A DNA stretch of 64,000 nt. It comes from Pseudisothecium myosuroides. Its lineage: Eukaryota; Streptophyta; Bryopsida; Hypnales; Lembophyllaceae. A program made the position numbers and the translations under genes. Below the pieces are notes generated by a model, which was not told the origin of the DNA, searched no databases, and worked only from the letters and a program-made list of their open reading frames with translations. The stretch covers positions 24,924,245-24,988,244 of the forward strand of contig OX637289.1 in the NCBI GenBank assembly GCA_951799445.1, read 5' to 3'. Shown here one piece after another: positions 26,401 through 38,040 of the stretch. Positions within the stretch are counted from its first letter, which is position 1, and every line of letters starts with the position of its first letter.

Positions 26401-29400
26401 CAAGTCTCCAAGAAAGCATGCTAAAAGTACACAAGAATGCAATCTTCACTGCTTGGATCGTCATCCACGAATTTGCAAAGAGTCAAGACTAAGAGACTGG
26501 AATTATTTCCTAAGTTCAATTACAGCATGTAAACAATGAATAATAACGCTCAAAACGATATAAGCGACCTGATATCCAATGAGCTACGTAACCTACTGCG
26601 AAGAACTTGCAAATACATGAAATATTGGCAAACAAGGAGTGCTCAAATGGGAACCTTGGGGAACATAGGTATTAGCTCCAAAAATGTACTATTTTCGGGC
26701 TGTAGTTCAAAACACTCCAAAACCTGCGTTACAAATCGTAACAGTTAGAAGAGTTCACAAGATATACTCACAACGGTCAAAACAAAAAGAATCCGATAGA
26801 GCTTGCAATAACAAAACTCGTCAAAGTTTACCAAGTGACCTTGCTGTGGAAAGTATTCATGAAGAGTTAATTCAGAAAATCTTTAGCCTTCTAAAAATTG
26901 CAAGGAGATTAACGTTGCAAGAAGAAAGCGCCGAACACGTGACTTTTCGAAATCACCAGGACGCAACAGTACGTAACAGGACCAATGCACTGCAATATCA
27001 TGTACACCAGAACTTCCATTGAATTCGGAGCATTCCAGAAAGAAGTAATCCTGCGAAAGGTAGATCGTTAAGCTTACTATATCAAAAACTCGATTTGGGT
27101 CCAAATCGAAGTGGCCGATCAAAGACTGCATAAACAATATAATCAGATTTAGTCATAGTTAGTCATTTCAGTATGCCAATCGCTCTACATGAAATCAGAA
27201 AATTTAATGAAGCTCCAAACAGTAGTACTAGAAGTTTTACCATTTAAGGCAAAAATTGCAATCCAACAATAATAATTCATCAGCCATAATATATTCATAA
27301 TTGTTGCTTTCCAGTAGGATATTCAAAAATCAAGCACTAAAACAAGAAAGAACAGAGAGAACCTTAATTGCACTGATGATTGCGGGAGCCTTCTCGTGCG
27401 TTAGTCCATCAAGCCCTCGTTGGCTAAGCAATGTCAACTACAAAATCCAACGTTAAACTGTCCATCAAACTTCTAACAAATAAATTTAAGTAGAAACTCT
27501 TCACTGAGTACTGATGCACCAAAGCCAGTAATCATTAATTTCTCGCTAAGTTGGTAAAGTTTAAGGCACATGCTGAGTCCCCTCATTAAAACATTATTAT
27601 TCATTAAGGATAAAATGTCGAGGCCAAATGACTAAAACCAAATGCTTAGAGACACCCCAATGAAACTTTATATTACAACAAACGCAAACATAAGATCAGA
27701 GCACAGGTACGTACCAGTTTAGCATAGCCTTCACTTTCCTCTCGCAAAAGATTGAATTTTGTTTGTTGGTAAAGCAGTCTTGTATTAACCCTGACCTGTA
27801 GCGAAACTGAAAACATCAAAAACAAAAGCAAAGAAACATAACAAAAAGTCAAGAATAAAGTATCTCTTCCCCATTGCGAGTACATAAGAAAGCTTATGCA
27901 AGGGACACTCGTAAGCTGTGAGGCGCACAGTGCATGACATTAGGCATACAGTTTTCACAACAAGAAGGTTGCAACCACTTTTCGAAAACACTGTACTTTC
28001 TCGCATTGTAAACATTGTAATTTACTCGTGGATGAACTAATACACTCGAAAATTGCAGCCACACTCTGCATTAACATGGAGCATGAAAGGAACGTAAGAC
28101 AAGAAGTGAAGCGCACCTCTTTAGATTTCAAGTCCGGGGCTTTGATCTTAATCATATCAGCTTCCCATAAAAACTCCGCCTGAAGCATTGGCAGTCAAAC
28201 ACAACCCTCAGGAAAAAGTACACAAATCACAAGAGTCGTCCTAATCAGAGAATCGCAACTCCAAGAAAAGGTCAAACGCACCTCACATCGTTCTTGGAGC
28301 AACCTGGCAGGTATCAAACCAGAATCCACCAGCCACTTTGCCTGCGCATGTACAGCAGTTACAAATCTTCAGACAAATCAATAGAATCTAGACACTCATC
28401 GTGTGCGGATAAAGACTAATAGATAGAAATCGAATTTAAAGATCATAGTGTTGAGTCGTGACATTGCCAAGCTATGCTCCGTAGCCATATCAAGTGTAAT
28501 ACTCAATTTGCAAGTAAATTCTTACAAGATCTACAAGGCGATTTCGAAATTCTCCAGATACTGTGAGCTGCCAGACACCGAACAAAACATCAAATTTCAA
28601 CTATTTTACAATACAAGGATTTGCCACAAACCCTAAACGAAACAAAAATACGCATTAGGATTGGAATCATCAGGATCGAAAGACAGTGCACCTAAAGAGA
28701 GCTAAGCATCTACTAAATAATACTAGGCAGGTTCATGGATTACTTCTATCCCCTTTAGCATGTCCGACTGTGTTCTCAAGACAACGCATAACAGAACTCT
28801 GGGCACATACACAGCCCCAGGTCAGAGTGCGTAGCTTTATAACAGACTAACAGTCTAACACAAATTTGCAACCCTCTTTTCCAGCACATTTCCAAATGTC
28901 TTGTGTCTAAAATATGTCCTTGACCCGGATGTCAAAACAAAAATAAATCAAGCGAAGAGAATGGGAACACGAACTTCTTGGCCTAAATGAGCAATAGTAT
29001 CTGCTAGAAGAGATGCTGTTCCATCCTTGACTGCAGGCTCCGCAAGGTTCACAGCATCCAGTGCGACCCGGCATTTTGGAAGAGGGAGCTCCCCTAGCAC
29101 CTGCAAAAGGAAGCATCAAATTCAATTAAAAATCATTTCGGAATCCCACAAATAACTTTAAACTGAAAATTCACCTGTCAAACCAATTTAGTTACGATAC
29201 TCAAATAACATCTTTCTCAAGTATTTTCTCCGATGAGGTAGCGAGAGACTAGAGAAATAATCTCTCCAATCATATAAAACGATAGATGCATCCTTAATTG
29301 CAGGCTTCAACTGACTTGTATTAAAATTTCTGTGTCCTAGCTCTAAAATCCCTAAATGCCCAAGCTAGAAAGTACACTTTGAAAGCTAACTTTCAATATT

Positions 29401-29993
29401 TATTCCTATCGTTTACAAAGATTTCTTCTTTCCATTGGTACATTTTGTCACCTTCCTTGAAACTTCCTAAGTGATTCAATTCAACTCAGGGATCGGCCAC
29501 TCTGATCACTTAGGGTTTAATCAAGCTGTTTCTTAGGCTTGTAATTGAGCTTCTGCCTTCCAAGAGAACTATCCTGAGGCCTGCTTGAAATTACTGGAGC
29601 GACCACCAGAATACTATTTGAATTGGAGAAAACAGTTACTAATGCAACACAAGCGAGCTAGTGACTGAAAATTGGCGATGTAATGCATCATTTTGAGTTG
29701 AAATAACTGGCATCATAATTCTCACATTATGGCTTACACTTCGTGAGGGTCAAGTTTAAACCTTAGCTAGTTCAGTGTATCCAAAAGCTTGAATAAAGCC
29801 CTAGTAAACCACAGCAAACCCAAAGGATATCTGTAATTCAAGAACGAGAATTCCTCACCAGGGTTTGGCAAAGCTCGAACACAAAGCGAGCGGGAGGAAC
29901 CACGGCCTTCAACTTGCGCGCCGTGTTCGTGGTTTTCCATTCCTTCACACGATCCTCCGTCACATACAGACACTGTATACCGAAGAGCGCCAT
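14410..29993 (-). CDS. THO2: THO complex subunit 2 (nuclear mRNP assembly and export)
   Basis: Scaffold subunit of THO/TREX, which couples transcription to mRNA packaging and export. Exons 5'->3': 29993-29859, 29100-28975, 28567-28526, 28341-28282, 28179-28117, 27795-27715, 27437-27363, 27125-27078, 26723-26655, 26295-26162, 25866-25791, 25125-24932, 24182-24102, 23699-23510, 23255-23016, 22870-22790, 22422-22303, 21946-21887, 21538-21411, 21140-21044, 20739-20611, 20495-20395, 20194-20014, 19902-19745, 19524-19090, 18785-18614, 18429-18325, 18046-17891, 17603-17523, 17282-16821, 16635-16574, 16460-15293, 14814-14410. The sum is 5,715 bases, 1,904 codons plus stop, with no frame break. THO2 landmarks include [49 protein letters not shown] and [10 protein letters not shown]. 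The last third is charged and RS/RD/RE-rich, as in plant THO2. The start MALFGIQ... matches the family N-terminus. Confidence 0.95.
29349..29516. mobile_element. Short MITE in THO2 intron 1
   Basis: Starts CCCTAAATGCCCAAGC and ends ACTTAGGG followed by TTTAA. The terminal type is that of the TTAA/CCCCTAAA family. Inner words (CATTTTGTCACCTTCCTTGAA, TTCAACTC) are shared with the copy at 44086-44293. It lies between the first two THO2 coding exons and carries no coding capacity. Confidence 0.5.
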
Positions 29994-31190
29994 CCGTCCT
30001 CCTCCTCGTCGTCTCCCAACAAACAATTAATTAAACCCCAAACCAATTTAGTGCTCGAGATTCACTCCGATTCCTCCCAAATCTCCAGCTGCGAAACCCA
30101 ACGCAACGACACTCAATCTCCATCTTGCGTTCATGCGTCCGGGAATACATTCTTGCACACAATGAGCTCCGTAGAAGGGATAGTAGAAATTCAATGGAAA
30201 TTTGGAAGGAAAACCCTAATTCACCGTTTTGGCTTCCAACAAACCAGGCTGTTCGCTGTTTGACATGACGTTCCTCTCTTTGGAAACACAATTTTTCAGT
30301 GGTTCAAATCTACAGCGACATGAATCAATGCGATGTCGTGGCAGTGGAGGAAAAAACGGAGGAATCGAGCATCCCGCACTGCAGCACCGACGAGCCCGTG
30401 CGCTGGGCAGGAAGATATTGAACAAGCCCTAATTCTGCTTCGTCATTGTATTCCGCAACTCACAGCTCTGTGCTTTGAAGTGTACGTGGGAACGATTTTG
30501 GGAACGTGGTCCTTTGTGACGTTCACAAACTCAAGATTTCCTGAAGCAGGGCTTCTTTTTTTGGCAAAATTTCGTCATATTCCAACTCTCTCTAACACAT
30601 TTCTGCCACTGTGCCTGGCTCCCTCCAAATATATGGAGGGCACGCGGGGCTCCACTGTTCATCTATGGTACGAAAAAAAAAAATTGGTTTGAAGCTTACA
30701 ACCTATTTCCAACCACTCTAGGATTTCAACATAGCTGCTGGTTGGGTAAATTTTTTTCGGTGTGGCCAGGAAATAGACTTCAAACAACTTTGAAAATTTT
30801 TGGTATTTTTTTGCCTAATAACGAAGTTATTGTGAATTTTTTTTGTCAAGATTCTTTGAAACCTTGTTCTTGTTATACATACATGTCTAATTCTGAGCTT
30901 AGGCTAGTTAGGAAATCGACTGGAAATCGACCGGAAATCAACAACTTATAATACATCATAACTGAGTAGTTATACATGCCCACTTGAACAGAAATACAGC
31001 AACCTATGAGTTGAAAATGGGGGGTTGGTCAGAGAGGGGTTGCTTACTTTGGTACCAGTACCGTACGTACGTGAAGGTCTAATTCAGCATGCAGGTGCTG
31101 AAATGGAATTTCTATGTTAATTTTGACAAATCCATGTCACCTTGCACCAATCACTAGATGTCATATGGCAGTTTTGTTTACAAAAAGGAC
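29994..31190. other. THO2 upstream region and spacer
   Basis: Holds the presumed 5' leader and promoter of THO2 on the minus strand (about 29994-30450, higher GC), then AT-rich DNA up to the TTAA target at 31191. Open frames on the plus strand at 30229-30692 show no recognisable product. Confidence 0.45.
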
Positions 31191-31194
31191 TTAA

Positions 31195-32120
31195 CCCCTA
31201 AAGTTCCATGACTATGTTTTCACCGAAATCACTCAAAAATTGCCATTTTTAGTACAAATACCAAATTTTTGAAAAAAAATAAATTTTGACACATATAACT
31301 GTGGGATCTTATAGTAAACTAGTTTTAGAAGATGTGAAAAAAATTTCAGAATTTTCCACCGTGCGGATTGGAAGATATTAGCATTTGAATTGACAAAAAT
31401 CCTTTTTTTGTTCCTGCGAAAAACAGGGCAGCTGCACTTCACAAGGTCACATTTGTATGAAAAAATGTCCAAAATGGTGGTGCTTCTTAGAATTATTTTT
31501 CCTAAACAAGTGGGCTACATGCTTAAAAATTTTCAAACCATTTGGAATTGTACAACATATACAAAAAAAATAATAAGTAGAAAGAAGTAGAGAATGATCC
31601 AAAATACTAAATTGTTAAGAATTTAATTATGGAATTGAAAAATGCCAATGCCAATGGTAGTAATGTTGTAATAAACAACCTAAATCCTATGATTTATTTT
31701 TTTTCAAAAAATATTAAAAATTGAGTTAAATAAACAACTTCAAAGTTTATTTCAGAGTAGGGAATCCGTAACTGCCCGCAAACTAAAAAACCTCATAACT
31801 TTTTACTCATTAGTCGAAATGGAATGATTTAAAGCTTTCCACGTATATATAAATCTAAAAAAATCAATTTCAAATTTTTATTTTTGAAAAAAGTGATTTT
31901 TTCAGATCTGCTCAGACTGCTCACTTGGTGAAAAAAGTAACATATTAGGCCATAACTTTTGACTCCTATTTCGAAATGTCATGAAATTTAGTGCATATGA
32001 AAGATATTCATCTTCCCTACCTTCTATTAAAATTTTAGCTTAAAATATGAAAGTCTCTAGTCACACGTACCTACCTAAAATCGCTATATTGCTGAAAATA
32101 GCAGGCTAGTCCTTTAGGGG
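31195..32120. mobile_element. 926-bp TTAA-flanked element (piggyBac-like MITE)
   Basis: Flanked by TTAA at 31191-31194 and 32121-32124. Ends CCCCTAAAG... and ...CTTTAGGGG are inverted repeats of about 9 bp. Target and termini match the perfect-TIR element at 10575-11208, so both belong to one superfamily though their interiors differ. No transposase-like frame is present. Confidence 0.6.
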
Positions 32121-32124
32121 TTAA

Positions 32125-33230
32125 TTTATGTTGAATCTAACCTTCACGTAGGACACGGTAAATTATCAAAGTCACACTAATTGAAAATAATGCATGTTGA
32201 AATATTCTTGCATTTTACCAATTTCCACAAAATTTGTACTAATATTAATATTTCCCTTTCTCTATCATTGTATTTGTATTCAAGTTAATTCAATTATTAA
32301 TAAACACATTGAGTGCACTTTTTTAATTACAAGTCATTTTTTATTTTTAATCTTTTATTGGCTATTGAAAGAAGAAGAGAGTACCTTTTTAGACTTAGAT
32401 TTTTAGAATAATATTTTGTTGTAGTGGAAAAATGTAATATGAAATTAGTGCATCTTAGATAAATTGAATTTATTTGAGTACTCAATTTATCAATCTAAGG
32501 CCATCCATTTGATATTGAATTCACTTTTATTAACATTTTTAGTAATTATTCGGTTGTATGTTGATGTAAATTTTATACGGAGGTGCTCTAAGAAGAATCA
32601 TTCCATTTCAACATACTATCACGAGAAGTGACACTAGGCCATTCTACATCAAATTATAATATTAGATGAACTCCTTTAGGAGTTCACTTTAGTTTGGAAT
32701 GAGTTTTATCCAAATGTTATAGTTCATCCATCTTAGCATCTCAAAGTTCAAGACCGACGAATTGTTAGCAATTATTGTGTAGTTATTATTGTTTCATGGG
32801 TGCGTACATTAATTTACAAATGATCACATCGTTATAATGCACACGATTACTACAAAGAAATGGCACTACTTTGTAATTTATATTAACTATGTAACTTCTA
32901 TATGTTAATTACAAGTGCGCAAAAGACACAAATTATGCACAAAAATTTACATTCTACATCGTGCATTTTTTGTGCATTGAAAGACACGGAAAATCCATTA
33001 CAACCATGTCATTAGAGTCATCACTGCCATAATGCTTATTAACCAGTATCAATGTTCCAAAAAATATTGTCAATGTTCAATTGTTGATCACCATTCTAAT
33101 AAAAAAAAATTCTTAACTAAATTTCTAGAATTTTGAACTAAATCCTTCATTACTATAGGTCATCAAATTTACGTTTGAACTAAATTCATTAGTAGGCTAC
33201 CAAGAAACTTGATAGCATAGTGAAAGAATT
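32125..33230. other. AT-rich intergenic DNA, nothing recognised
   Basis: No supported gene or RNA. The only structured piece is a direct copy (33190-33240) of a segment that recurs at 33797-33850, sharing CCAAGAAACTTG and AACATAGTGA-like words. Confidence 0.4.
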
Positions 33231-33795
33231 ACTTCATTCATTAGAAGAAAAATGAGCCCTCGGGAGGGCTGTGAGTTCCCAGATAGCAGGGAACGCTGGC
33301 TGAATAAACAGGGAAAAAAAAAAATTTTAAAAGGATTTTTTTTTTTTTTTTTTTGGCCGGCAAACTAGAGGCCTGATTTGTGTGGCACTATGGGGGACAG
33401 TTCAGTATTATAATTTAAAAAATGTTAAAAAATTATTTAAAAAAAATTATTAATAAAATAAATACAAAACTTCGAAATTTCCAAATCTGATGTGGCCAAA
33501 ACTATCCTAGTCAGCCTGAAATATTATATTATTATTATTTTTATTATTATTTTTATTATTATTTTAATATTTTTGTTATTTTTTTAATAATATTTTTTAA
33601 ATATTTTTTAAATAACATTTTTTTAATATTTTTTTAATAATATTTTTAATATTTTTTTAATTTTTTATTGCGGCCACTATTCATCATTGATGATGAATAG
33701 TGGCCATTGTTCCATTGTGGGGACTCTCAAAGAGTCTCAAAGGAAAGCAGACCTCCCAAGGGCTAAATTTTTTTTCTAATGGTAGCTTGAATTGA
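33231..33795. mobile_element. Inverted-repeat element with AT microsatellite core
   Basis: The left end (CATTAGAAGAAAAATGAGCC then CTCGGGAGGG) is inverted relative to the right end (CCTCCCAAGGGCT ... TTCTAATG). The core (about 33400-33670) is an ATT/TTTTTA microsatellite and holds a palindrome at 33672-33705 with 15-bp arms GGCCACTATTCATCA around TTGA. Similar 50-bp direct copies lie just outside both ends (33190-33240 and 33797-33850). This is probably a non-autonomous DNA transposon of unknown superfamily. Confidence 0.5.
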
Positions 33796-33963
33796 TTCTA
33801 TGACTAGGCCACCAAGAAACTTGGTAACATAGTGATGAAATCTCTTCATCGACAGTTGGTGAGAGTTGAAGGTGGAGAGGTCGTCTTTATACTACAATCC
33901 ACTCTATGAACACTCAAAAGATATGGGATAACTTGAAGATGAGAGCTTGACTTCTCATAGTCA

Positions 33964-34372
33964 AGTTGTTTTGAAAATTTATAAATTGTGTTCAAAGTAA
34001 AAATTCAGACCTCAGTTTGGCATAGTAGAATACCGTTTTTAAAAAAACTTTGAACTTATATAAGTTGGTAAATGAATTTAGCTTTCATCTCCAAAAATCC
34101 GTTTGAGATTTAGAGCCACCAATCAAAAGTTATGGACAAAGTTCAAAGGCAATGCTTGAAATTGTCAAAAAAATGTCCCTTCCAAGCCGTCTTTGAACTT
34201 TGTCTATAAATTTTGATTGGAGACTCTAAATCTGAAACGGATTTTTGGAGATGAAAGATAAATTCATTTACCAAATTTTTTTAGTTCAAAGTTTTTTGAA
34301 AAAATGTATTCTACTATGCCTAAATGAGGTTTGAATTTATACTTTGAACACAATTCCTACTTTTCAATTGAC
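33964..34372. repeat. Long imperfect hairpin of about 400 bp
   Basis: The left arm (about 33964-34160) is complementary to the right arm (about 34175-34372). Key paired words are TTGTGTTCAAAGTA / TACTTTGAACACAA, GGCATAGTAGAATAC / GTATTCTACTATGCC and CATCTCCAAAAATCCGTTT and its complement, with a short loop. There is no coding capacity. It is either a foldback transposon remnant or a hairpin RNA source. Confidence 0.7.
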
Positions 34373-35253
34373 TTAGTATTGAAATTGTGAAAAATAAAAA
34401 AATACGATGTTTGTACAATAACTATGCACGGACATGGTTTTGTTTCATTATTGCACTAACATTATATGTCTTACAAAAGCACTAATGCTGCACAAAGTTA
34501 GTCGCCCATCACTAAACCACTGAAGTCATACATATTTCGTCATGCATAGTTATCGTGCAACTTTAGCACTTCAAACTCAAATATGAATGACTCAACTGCA
34601 TGGTATTAATGAATGTTATTATCGTGTTGTAACAATGTTTCCAAATGAATGAATGTAACATGAAAGCAGTGCTCGACAATAATCGTATGATTATTGTTAA
34701 CAATTTGTGACAGAGGAACTTTGTGATGTAGCTCTTGTAACAAGTATAATTCCTCATTCGTGTGGAATAATTTTGATGATTGCCACCGATGAAATGAAAC
34801 AAGACTTATTTAGCCTTCCTATCAATAAAAGATCAACAAATTTGCACAATTTTTGAGAAAATGCCACCGTTGACAAGATTGATGAAAGATGTTCGGTTAT
34901 GGAGTACTTTGTATGTACACAGAAATCAAAATGTTGAAATTAGAATGCTCAAAAGTGCTCCAAAATTTTTGATTTTTTTCCCATATATGTATATCATCAT
35001 AATATTGATGTGCAATTTTTTTCAAATCATTTTGAGGTGTAGAAAAAAAGATATGAGAATGTGAAATAACTTTTCATTCTCAAAAAATTCACCAAAAATT
35101 GCACACTCAATAATTTCTCGATCGAATTGCACAAATGGATTCACTAGAGAAAATCAACTAGGGTCTCTTTGTTGCTTACAAACTATTAGTGAGGTTCACA
35201 CATCAAATTTTTTACAAATGTAGTTGTAGAAGCCATGTGGTGGCCTTATGGTC
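34373..35253. other. AT-rich spacer ending in a CTTTAGGGG-TTAA terminus
   Basis: No gene recognised. The segment ends GGTCCTTTAGGGGTTAA, the right-end type of the TTAA-target family, directly at the first satellite monomer. No matching left end is visible closer than 31191, so the partner end is lost or shared. Confidence 0.4.
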
Positions 35254-35257
35254 CTTT

Positions 35258-38040
35258 AGGGGTTAATAGACATGTAATGAAACCAGGATAAAAGGAGCAA
35301 GTGAACTCGTCACTCGCAAAACCATCAAGCTCCCTTCGTACAAATAACTAGTTTCATTTTATTCTCGATTTTATTTAATAGATATGTCATGAAACGACAA
35401 TGACAGGGGCAAGTGAACTTGTCACTTGCAAAACCATCAAACTCCCTTCATACAAACCACTAGTTTCATTCTATTGAATAGACATGTAATGAAACAAGGA
35501 TGACGGGGGCAAGTGAATTCGTTACTTGCAACACCATCAAGCTCCCTTCGTACAAACAACTAGTTTCATTCTCTTCAATAGACATGTAATGAAAGGAGAA
35601 TGATGGGGGCAAGTGAATCGGTCACTCGCAACACCATCAAACTCCCTTCGTACAAACAACTAGTTTGATTCTATTCAATAGGCATGTAATTAAATGAGAA
35701 TGATAAGGGCAAGTGAACTTGTCGCTCACAATGCCATCAAGCTCTCAACGTACAAACAACTAGTTTCATCCTATTTAATAGACATGTAATGGAACAATGA
35801 TGATCGAGGCAAGTAAACTTGTCATTCGCAAAAATCATGAATTCGCTTTCATACAAACAACTAGTTTTGTTGTTTTTAACTGACATGTAATGAAACCAAG
35901 ATGATAGGTGCAAGTGAACTTGTCACTTGCAAAATCATCAACCTCCCTTGCAATAAGCAACTAGTTTCATTTTATTTATTAGAAATGTAATAAAATCAGG
36001 ATGATAGATGCAATTGAACTTGTCACTTGCAAAATCATCAATGTACCTTCCTATAAGGAACTAGTTTCATTTTATTAATTAGACATGTAATAAAACCAAG
36101 ATGATAGTGGCAAGCTAACTTGTCACTCGCAAAGCCATCAAGCTTCCTCCCTACAAACAACTAGTTTCATTCTTTTCAATTGACATGTAACTTAATCAAA
36201 ATGATACGGGCAAGTGACTTTGTTACTCGCAAAGCCATCAACTTCCTTTCTTACAAACAACTAGTTTCATTCTACAGTAGAACCTCTCTAAGTTGATAGA
36301 GTTGGGACCGGTCTGACACGTTGAGTTAGAGAGGTTATTACATTAGGGAGGGTCATCATGTTCGTATGTGGTTCATATTGTTAAGTTGGGACCGGCAATC
36401 AATACTTTCTGACAACGCTTTATTGACTTAGAGGGGATTGACTTAGAAAGGTTCTATTGTATTTAATAAATATGTAACAAAACGAAGATGACAGGGCAAG
36501 TGAACTTGTCACTTGCAAAACCATCAACCTCCTTTCGTACAAACAACTAATTTCTTTGTTTTTAATAGACATGTAATGAAATGGTGATGACAGGGGCAAG
36601 TGAACTCGTCACTCGCAAAACCATCAAGCTCCCTTTGTACAAACAACTAATTTTTTTGTTTTCAATAAACATGTAATGAAACAAGAATGACAGGGGCAAG
36701 AGAACTCGTCACTCGCAAAACCATCAAGCTCCCTCCGTACAAATAACTAGTTTCTTTGTTTTTAATAGACATGTAATGAAACAAGGATGACAGGGGCAAG
36801 TGAACTTGTCACTTGCAAAACCATCAAGCTCCCTTTGTACAAACAACTAGTTTCTTTGTTTTTAATAGACATGTAACGAAACGAGGATGACAGAGGCAAG
36901 TGAACTCGTCACTCCTAAAACTGTCAAGCTGCCTTTGTACAAATAACTAGTTTCACTGTATTTAATAGACATGTAATAAAACGAGGATGACAGCGGCAAG
37001 TGAACTTGTCACTCGCAAAATCATCAACCTCTCTTCTTACAAACAACTAGTTTCATTCTATTTTATAGACATGTAATTAAACGAGGATGACAGGGGCAAG
37101 TGAACTTCTCACTTGCAAGCCATCAAGTTCCATTCTTACAAACAATTAGTTTCATTCTATTCAATGTAATAAAACGAGGATGACAGGTTCAAGTGAACTT
37201 GTCACTCGCAAAACCATCAACCTCCTTTCATACAAACCACTAGTTTCATTCTATTGAATAGACATGTAATGAAACAAGGATGACGAGAGCAAATGAACTT
37301 GTAACTTGCTAAACCAATAAAGGTCCCTTCCTATAAAGAACTAGTTTCATTGTATTTAATAGATATGTCATGAAACGACAATGACAGCAGCAAGTGAACT
37401 TGTCACTCACAAAACCATCAACCTCCTTTCGTTCAAACAACTAGTTTCATTTTATTTAATAGATATGTCATGAAACGACGATGACAGGGGCAAGTGAACT
37501 TGTCAATTGCAAAACCATCAACCTCCCTTCATACAAACCATTAGTGTCATTCTATTGAATAGACATGTAATGAAACAAGGATGACGGGGGCAAATGAACT
37601 CGTCACTCGCAACACCATCAAGTTCCCTTCGTATAAATAACTAATTTCATTCTGTTCAATAGACATGTATTGAAACGAGGATGACAAAGGAAAGTGGACT
37701 TGTCACTTATATATTATCTAGCCTCTCTTATAAGCAATTAATTTCATTTTATTTAATTGATATGTAATGAATCAAGCATGATGGAGGCATGTATACTTGT
37801 CACTCCAAAAACTTTCAATTCTCTCTACAAACAATTAATTTTTTTTCCATTCAATTGACATAAAATGAATTGAGGATGATAGAGATATTTGAACTTCTCA
37901 CTCGCAAACCATAAAATCTGCTCTACAAACAAGTAATTTTATTCTATTCAATTGATTTATAATAAAATAATGATGATAGAGACAAGTGAACTTATCACTT
38001 GCAAAATCATTGATCTACCTACAAACAATCTTAATTTCTT
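35258..38040 (+). repeat. Satellite-like tandem array, about 100-bp monomer, about 26 units
   Basis: Each monomer reads roughly GACATGTAATGAAAC, GAGGATGACAGGGGCAAGTG, AACTTGTCACTCGCAAAACC, ATCAAGCTCCCTTCGTAC, AAACAACTAGTTTCATTCTA. Starts fall at 35481, 35581, 35681, 35781, 35882 and 35982, a regular 100-bp step. The GCAAGTGA...TCACTTGC segment is an 8-bp-arm palindrome. Units vary mainly by C/T and G/A at CTCG versus CTTG sites, as expected from methyl-CpG decay. Later units (after about 37690) are more diverged. One MITE interrupts the array at 36275. The step is shorter than a nucleosome repeat. Confidence 0.92.
36275..36459. mobile_element. Emigrant/pogo-like MITE inserted in the satellite
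   Basis: 185 bp, flanked by TA at 36273-36274 and 36460-36461. The left terminus CAGTAGAACCTCTCTAAGTT and the right terminus (read inward) CAATAGAACCTTTCTAAGTC differ at four of 20 positions. The surrounding monomer (TTTCATTCTA | TTTAATAAATATG) matches uninterrupted monomers, so the insertion point and TA duplication are directly visible. Non-autonomous. Confidence 0.85.

Noticed and set aside
27020..27060. Extra THO2 exon reading [10 protein letters not shown]
   Set aside because: The true following exon (26723-26655, [14 protein letters not shown]) fits the family and phase; including this segment would duplicate the motif.
35258..36274. Retrotransposon LTRs in the repeat array
   Set aside because: The spacing is a constant 100 bp, and there is no TG...CA boundary, primer site or coding region.
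35258..38040. CRISPR-like array
   Set aside because: The units are full-length tandem copies without unique spacers, and the genome is a plant nuclear one.
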